A stretch of 17,606 nt of DNA, from NCBI GenBank assembly GCA_945931735.1, contig CAMEPN010000009.1, forward strand, positions 1 through 17,606, given 5' to 3'. The notes beneath the pieces are model-generated. The model had not been told where the DNA came from, searched no databases, and saw nothing but the letters and a program-made list of their open reading frames with translations. Both the position numbers and the translations under genes were made by a program. Source of the DNA: an uncultured Clostridia bacterium. Lineage in GTDB: Bacteria > Bacillota > Clostridia > Oscillospirales > Ruminococcaceae. Below, in pieces: positions 13,398 to 17,606 of this stretch; the first letter of the stretch is position 1; every line of letters starts with the position of its first letter.

Positions 13398-14031
13398 TGA
13401 GCTCTTCTTCACTATCACTACTATCAGGCACTTGATTTAGCGATTCCTGTAAAACTTTTTTCAATTCGCTATATGTCATACCACATGATGGGCACTTTGA
13501 ATAAATATCGTGTTCTTTATTACATTTTGGACAAATAAACGGCTGATATTCTGAAGTTAATTTCCTATATCCCAAATCTTCTTGCATCAATCGAGCCAGT
13601 ATAACAATTTCTGTATCATATGCCCATTTGCTGGTTTCAATTAATCTTGGTCCGTTTTGTGGTGCATATGCAAAACGTGAATACATGGCTAATCTATAAT
13701 ATTCGGTAAATATCAAATCAGATGCGTACAATCTCAATTGAGATGCTATTTCCATATACTCTACATTGCATTTATGCATTTCTTCTTTTAACTCATCGTT
13801 TAAAAAAGCCTTCTCACGTGTAAAATCAAATCCACGCCTAATTTGTAAAAGCCTGCCAATAGCAGCAATGTATACTTTTTCTTTCTTCTCTTTATATGAT
13901 GCTAATTCTGAGTTCTTTTTTTGACGACTTTCTTGGAGATTATCTATAATTCTGTTTACTAGCTGAAACATACAAGTAATTAGTGCAGATAAGCCCGCAG
14001 AAATAATTGCAATTAGTATAGGTTCGTTCAT
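13387..14031 (-). CDS. membrane-anchored coiled-coil protein with C-terminal zinc ribbon
   Basis: I chose the ATG at 14031 (GGAG ten bases upstream), giving 214 residues; the frame can be extended to a TTG at 14151 but that start has no ribosome site and would almost abut the transcription start. The protein has one membrane helix near its N-terminus (ILIAIISAGLSALITCMFQLV, about 5-25), a charged helical stretch (ESRQKKNSELASYKEKKEKVY) and a helical cytoplasmic domain. A probable zinc ribbon follows, CPKC and CPSC, with cysteines at 167, 170, 180 and 183. The family was not recognised. The gene is clearly more AT-rich than its neighbours, is on the opposite strand, and has its own consensus promoter and terminator: probable transferred cargo, perhaps defence related, though that is only inference. 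Confidence 0.7.
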   Translation of the reverse strand: MNEPILIAIISAGLSALITCMFQLVNRIIDNLQESRQKKNSELASYKEKKEKVYIAAIGRLLQIRRGFDFTREKAFLNDELKEEMHKCNVEYMEIASQLRLYASDLIFTEYYRLAMYSRFAYAPQNGPRLIETSKWAYDTEIVILARLMQEDLGYRKLTSEYQPFICPKCNKEHDIYSKCPSCGMTYSELKKVLQESLNQVPDSSDSEEELSTE

Positions 14032-14168
14032 ATATTCACAACTCCATTCAAAATAATAATTATTGACTATTTCGCAGATATTCGGTATGTGAACTAACAA
14101 AAAGGGAATGAGCTTGATGAAAATTCTAAGTTTATCGGACAGTTTCACCAAAATTTTTTATCATATAT

Positions 14169-14197
14169 ATTATATCACAACTCACAGCCAATGTCAA
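14169..14197 (-). promoter_or_regulatory. perfect sigma-A promoter of the zinc-ribbon cargo gene
   Basis: Leftward TTGACA (14197-14192), 17-base spacer, TATAAT (14174-14169), with TGA before the -10 box. Transcription would start near 14162, leaving a leader of about 130 bases if the ATG at 14031 is the true start. Confidence 0.75.
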
Positions 14198-14242
14198 CCG
14201 CACTTCGAAAATTTGCTAGTTATTTTTTAGAAAGGAGCATTT

Positions 14243-14932
14243 ATGCAGATAGCCATTGCACTTTTTGTACTCTTATGCTGCGGCGGTTTCCTCTGGTGGT
14301 TCAAGCACGACCAGGACAAGAGCAAGCTCAACGCCAACGAGGAAGAAGAACGCGCCCTCGAAGCCAGAGCCACAGCGCAGGAATTCGTCAATGCCCGTGA
14401 TGTGGGCGAAAGCAGCCTTTACACTAGCGATGATAACATTATGGCAGCCATCAAGCTTGAAGGCTTGTCCGTTGAACTGTACAGCTTTGCGGAACAGGAG
14501 ATTATCAAGAACAACCTCTCCGCACGTCTGTCCTCAATACGATACCCTTACAAATACATCGCTGTTTCCCGCCCCGCGGATATTTCCCTCGCCCTCCGGG
14601 AATACGGTGATTTTTATTCTGAGGCGGTCGGCGGCAGAAAAAAGCTGCTTAAATTCGATATGGACTCGCTTGTCGATATGGTTGTATCGGGCGAAACGCT
14701 TGAACGGCAGTATTACATAGTGATATGGAACTCCATAAAGCGCGAGGACGAACGCACTATCACAGCCAGAGCAGACGAGCTTGCAAGGATATTCACCGAA
14801 AACCGCGTCAAAGGTACCGTGCAGGACAAGCGCGGTTTGGTGCGTATGTGTAATCTCGTCAACATTCCCGCTTATGCCCACATTGAGAGTATGGATATTG
14901 AGGATAATCTTACTGTCCTCAAGCAGAGATAA
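14243..14932 (+). CDS. membrane-anchored conjugation accessory protein
   Basis: This 229-residue protein has an N-terminal membrane helix (IAIALFVLLCCGGFLWWF, residues 3-20), a charged helical stretch (about 22-50) and a cytoplasmic domain with KLEGLSVELYSFAEQEIIKNNLS and a IAVSRPADISLAL segment. That last pattern resembles the N-terminal domain of VirB4/TraC-type ATPases (a strand followed by SRPxD), and the gene lies directly before a VirB4-like gene, so it is probably a partner or an N-terminal domain encoded separately. I did not match it to a named family. AGAAAGGAG precedes the ATG; the next ATG follows 11 bases after the stop. Confidence 0.65.
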   Translation: MQIAIALFVLLCCGGFLWWFKHDQDKSKLNANEEEERALEARATAQEFVNARDVGESSLYTSDDNIMAAIKLEGLSVELYSFAEQEIIKNNLSARLSSIRYPYKYIAVSRPADISLALREYGDFYSEAVGGRKKLLKFDMDSLVDMVVSGETLERQYYIVIWNSIKREDERTITARADELARIFTENRVKGTVQDKRGLVRMCNLVNIPAYAHIESMDIEDNLTVLKQR

Positions 14933-14943
14933 AGGAGAACACA

Positions 14944-17606
14944 ATGTCATTATTAAAGAAGAAAGATACCGCAAAGCCGCAGTTTGAGCAGAACAATGTC
15001 AACACCGCTTTGCAGGCGTCAATAACCCCGATAGGGCTGGAATTCAAGAGAAACGAGTTTCTTTTGGGTGAAAATTACTGCCGTATATACGGAATAATAG
15101 GCTATCCCGCCGAGGTCGATTACGGCTGGCTTGCAAAGCTCACGAATATCCCCGGCACAATCGTAACAATAAACTCGCAGCCCCTTGACAACGGTGCTAT
15201 GCTGCCCACAATGGCTAAAAACATCAACACCGCAAGAGGAATCGAGCTTTCCACAAAGGATGCTATCGAGCGCCAGAGAGCAAAGAAAACCGCTGACGAC
15301 CAGGAAAAGATGATACAGGAAATGGACCAGCGCAACGAAAGTCTTGGTTCGTTCTCCACGCTGATAATGGTGCTGTCGCAGAACGAGCAAGACTTCCGCG
15401 ACCGCTGCACAAGAGTAGTATCTCTCGCAAACTCAATGGGCTGCCGTATCAGAGCAATACCCAATCTCCAGAAGGAAGCCTATCAGCACCTTTGCCCTAC
15501 ATACGCACAGAACGAGCGTATCAACGAGATTACCCGCAGAGCATTTCCGATTTCGTCCTTTGTCGGCGGTTTTCCGTTTGCGTCCTCCGGCTTTAATGAC
15601 GGGACAGGCTTTTATCTCGGCAAGGACAGCGGCGGCGGAATAATCCTGCTTGACCTTTGGAAACGCGAAAAAAGCCGTACTAATTCCAACATTACAATAA
15701 TAGGCGGCACAGGCACGGGTAAGTCCACCGCCACAAAGCACATTGTAGCAAGCGAATACGCCCGCGGCACGAAAATCATCATTATCGACCCAGAAGGCGA
15801 GTATAAGGAGATGTGCCGCAATGAGTACATGGAGGGCGATTGGATTGATGTAGCAGGCGGCAGAGGCGGTCTTATCAATCCGTTGCAGGTGCGTCCTGCG
15901 CCGAGGGACGAGGACGATAACGCTAATGACGGAATCGGCGACCTTGCTATACATCTGAAAACCCTTGAAACCTTCTTCCGTCTGTATATTCCCACAATGG
16001 ACGACCGTTTGAGAGCGCTGCTGAATAAATCGCTTGTGGAACTGTACGCAAGGTTCGGTATTACTTGGAACACCGACATCACCGCTTTTCCGAACAACCG
16101 TTTCCCGACAATCGGCGACCTGTATAAGCTCATCTCCAACAAATGCGTTACCGACAAGAACAACGCTGTTTACTACGAAGATTTGAAAACCTACAAAGAC
16201 GGAGTAAAGCACTTCCTCTATACCCGCGCTATGGAAATAATGCCGCAGTATGAGTACCTCTACGAAAAGGGATACACCGAGGACAACCGCCCCTGCACCA
16301 TTCAAACGCTGAATGTGAAAGATTCAACAGGCAGCGTTCAAACTGTTGAATATACCTGCGTCGGCGGCGGTACGATTTATCTTCCGCGGTTTATAGCCAT
16401 GTATAATGTCCGACAAATGCGGGAATTCTTGATAAGTTCGCAGAATGAGGCTCCCGAAATAGAAAGCCTCGACGCGCAGCTTGCCGAGGTTGTCGGAAAT
16501 ATCCCCGAAACCGCCGAGGACGCTGAAGAATACATTCAAAGCGCTTGGCAAGGAATTATCAACGGTCACGGCGCATTAAAGCTCAATATCTTTGAGGTAT
16601 CGAACCTTACCACGCTTATGGAAAACTCCGTTTGTGACGGCAGCATTTCAATTACCACCGAGCGCACAGCCAACAAGCTGTCTATCACCCTTGAATCGCC
16701 TGCCGAGGACTCTTGGATTGAGATTTTCGACATCGACGAGTCGCTGGAACAATATGTTGATGAAGCGCAAAGCGCTATCGAGCTTGCCCTAACCGACGCA
16801 GAAATTCTCGAAAACGAATGGACGATAAGCCTTGACGGAATGGTACAGGCGTCGCTTTTTGTTTATTTTGAGGGCTTTTTTGAACTGCCCGTTGAACGCT
16901 CCGACCTTGCCGCAGGCACAAACGGAATAGTCAACCAATGCGGCGAAACAAGCAGGATTCACAAATACAACTACGGCAGCGTTCAGCACGACCTGCCCGA
17001 AAACGGCGTTACCTTGTGGCTTGAAAATGGGAACACTCCTGTTTATGCCAATCTTCTGAATTGCGGAAACTGCATACAGTACGCCTATATCTATGATGTG
17101 TGGGATATGGAAAACGGCGGACATATTGCAAGCGCTGATGTAACAAGCAATGTTATGAATTACAGCGCCGTAACTATTGCCTATGTTATAGACACCGACC
17201 AATTCGAGAAAGACTACGGTTTTCCGTTCCCGTCAGTAAACGGGCTGTCCTCAAACGGCACAATAACGCTGTTTGTTGAATATAGCTGCCTGTCAAGCCT
17301 TGACGGGATTTCCGAGCAATACGACATCGGCGAAGATTTATTCGATATTTCGGACGGCAGTATCCGCATAGGTTACAGCCATAACGGAAAAATCGACACC
17401 GGCAGAGATTTTATCACAGGCACGAACACCTTTTTTCATTCATTCCCCGTTGGCGAGGACATACCCCATGTGACGATAAAAACCAGCTTTATGAGCGGAG
17501 AGGTATCACAACCGCAGTATTCCGAGCCGCACTACTACCGCGGACTTTCCGCCGCCGATTTAGGTGTTGAGGTCAATCCACGCTTGTGGTTTAAGGGCTT
17601 TCGCTC
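14944..17606 (+). CDS. VirB4-type conjugation ATPase, N-terminal part fused to an unrelated C-terminal region (partial)
   Basis: The frame is open from the ATG at 14944 (AAAGGAG upstream) to the window edge, 887 codons with no stop. Residues 1-417 are a CD1110-like VirB4 ATPase that would power conjugative transfer at the membrane: Walker A GGTGTGKS (254-261), then IIIIDPEGEYKE (D282) and GGLINPLQV, then helices typical of the family (MDDRLRALLNKSLVELY). At about residue 417, after YYEDLKTY, the expected continuation up to the Walker B DEAH region is absent. Instead come ~470 residues of unknown origin, starting KDGVKHFLYTRAMEIMPQYEY and becoming beta-rich, with paired cysteines and no clear membrane helix, resembling an extracytoplasmic protein. 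The ATPase is probably inactive as drawn. Confidence 0.75.
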   Translation, partial: MSLLKKKDTAKPQFEQNNVNTALQASITPIGLEFKRNEFLLGENYCRIYGIIGYPAEVDYGWLAKLTNIPGTIVTINSQPLDNGAMLPTMAKNINTARGIELSTKDAIERQRAKKTADDQEKMIQEMDQRNESLGSFSTLIMVLSQNEQDFRDRCTRVVSLANSMGCRIRAIPNLQKEAYQHLCPTYAQNERINEITRRAFPISSFVGGFPFASSGFNDGTGFYLGKDSGGGIILLDLWKREKSRTNSNITIIGGTGTGKSTATKHIVASEYARGTKIIIIDPEGEYKEMCRNEYMEGDWIDVAGGRGGLINPLQVRPAPRDEDDNANDGIGDLAIHLKTLETFFRLYIPTMDDRLRALLNKSLVELYARFGITWNTDITAFPNNRFPTIGDLYKLISNKCVTDKNNAVYYEDLKTYKDGVKHFLYTRAMEIMPQYEYLYEKGYTEDNRPCTIQTLNVKDSTGSVQTVEYTCVGGGTIYLPRFIAMYNVRQMREFLISSQNEAPEIESLDAQLAEVVGNIPETAEDAEEYIQSAWQGIINGHGALKLNIFEVSNLTTLMENSVCDGSISITTERTANKLSITLESPAEDSWIEIFDIDESLEQYVDEAQSAIELALTDAEILENEWTISLDGMVQASLFVYFEGFFELPVERSDLAAGTNGIVNQCGETSRIHKYNYGSVQHDLPENGVTLWLENGNTPVYANLLNCGNCIQYAYIYDVWDMENGGHIASADVTSNVMNYSAVTIAYVIDTDQFEKDYGFPFPSVNGLSSNGTITLFVEYSCLSSLDGISEQYDIGEDLFDISDGSIRIGYSHNGKIDTGRDFITGTNTFFHSFPVGEDIPHVTIKTSFMSGEVSQPQYSEPHYYRGLSAADLGVEVNPRLWFKGFR

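Noticed and set aside
14032..14151. N-terminal extension of the zinc-ribbon protein to a TTG codon
   Set aside because: No ribosome site, rare start codon and only about ten bases after the predicted transcript start; the ATG at 14031 is better supported. Not fully excluded.
15433..16305. 290-codon - strand ORF antisense to the VirB4-like gene
   Set aside because: Its sequence is what GC-rich third positions of the + strand gene produce in reverse. No ribosome site or family pattern, while the + strand has clear Walker motifs.
1..17606. CRISPR arrays, tRNA/rRNA genes, insertion sequences, attachment sites, replication origin
   Set aside because: Looked for regular spacers and repeats, rRNA-like stretches, transposase frames with terminal repeats and integrase-linked repeats; none could be supported from the sequence.

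Overview
The window looks like part of a conjugative element (ICE or conjugative plasmid) from a low-to-mid GC gut Clostridium-class bacterium, probably Oscillospiraceae/Ruminococcus-like. That placement is inferred from gene families and codon use; there is no rRNA or taxonomic marker. The backbone is on the + strand: the end of a ParA ATPase, a ParB-like protein, a YubB/Api92-like protein, an uncharacterised element protein, a DUF3991/TOPRIM primase-like protein, small hypothetical and membrane proteins, a second ParB-like protein, a very large ArdC-like/N6-methylase protein, pilin-like proteins, a membrane-anchored accessory protein and a VirB4-type ATPase that runs off the right edge. No integrase, relaxase, VirD4 coupling protein, tRNA, rRNA or CRISPR array is visible.

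Layout. Positions 1-1386 hold parA (partial) and parB. 1387-1642 is a structured non-coding region with a likely small RNA on the - strand and a terminator/antiterminator leader on the + strand. 1643-4999 holds backbone genes interrupted by a - strand Nudix gene. 5072-6115 is a - strand YhcG/DUF1016 nuclease. 6209-8647 holds small genes and a second ParB-like gene. 8664-12453 is a chimeric region: the 5' two-thirds of a methylase gene is joined in frame to the tail of a TrbL/VirB6-like membrane protein, then to a 5'-truncated DUF4320 gene. 12450-13348 holds a pilin-like gene and an acidic hypothetical. 13387-14031 is an AT-rich - strand membrane/zinc-ribbon gene. 14243-17606 holds an accessory conjugation protein and a VirB4-like ATPase whose C-terminal half has been replaced by an unrelated sequence.

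Patterns across the window. (1) Every - strand unit (Nudix, YhcG, zinc-ribbon protein, small RNA) has its own near-consensus promoter with an exact 17-base spacer and a TGA just before the -10 box, and its own intrinsic terminator. They look like self-contained cargo cassettes dropped between conjugation genes, and one of them encodes an RNA rather than a protein. (2) An imperfect palindrome with core GGGACATGATGTCTC occurs four times, twice between genes and twice inside the large methylase gene, where it encodes the same peptide GHDVSFP. (3) Several + strand genes have an intrinsic terminator just before the start codon, which suggests attenuation or antitermination. (4) A 152-codon out-of-frame ORF with a good ribosome binding site lies inside the methylase gene. 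(5) Three seams join unrelated gene pieces, meaning either a decaying element or a mis-assembly.
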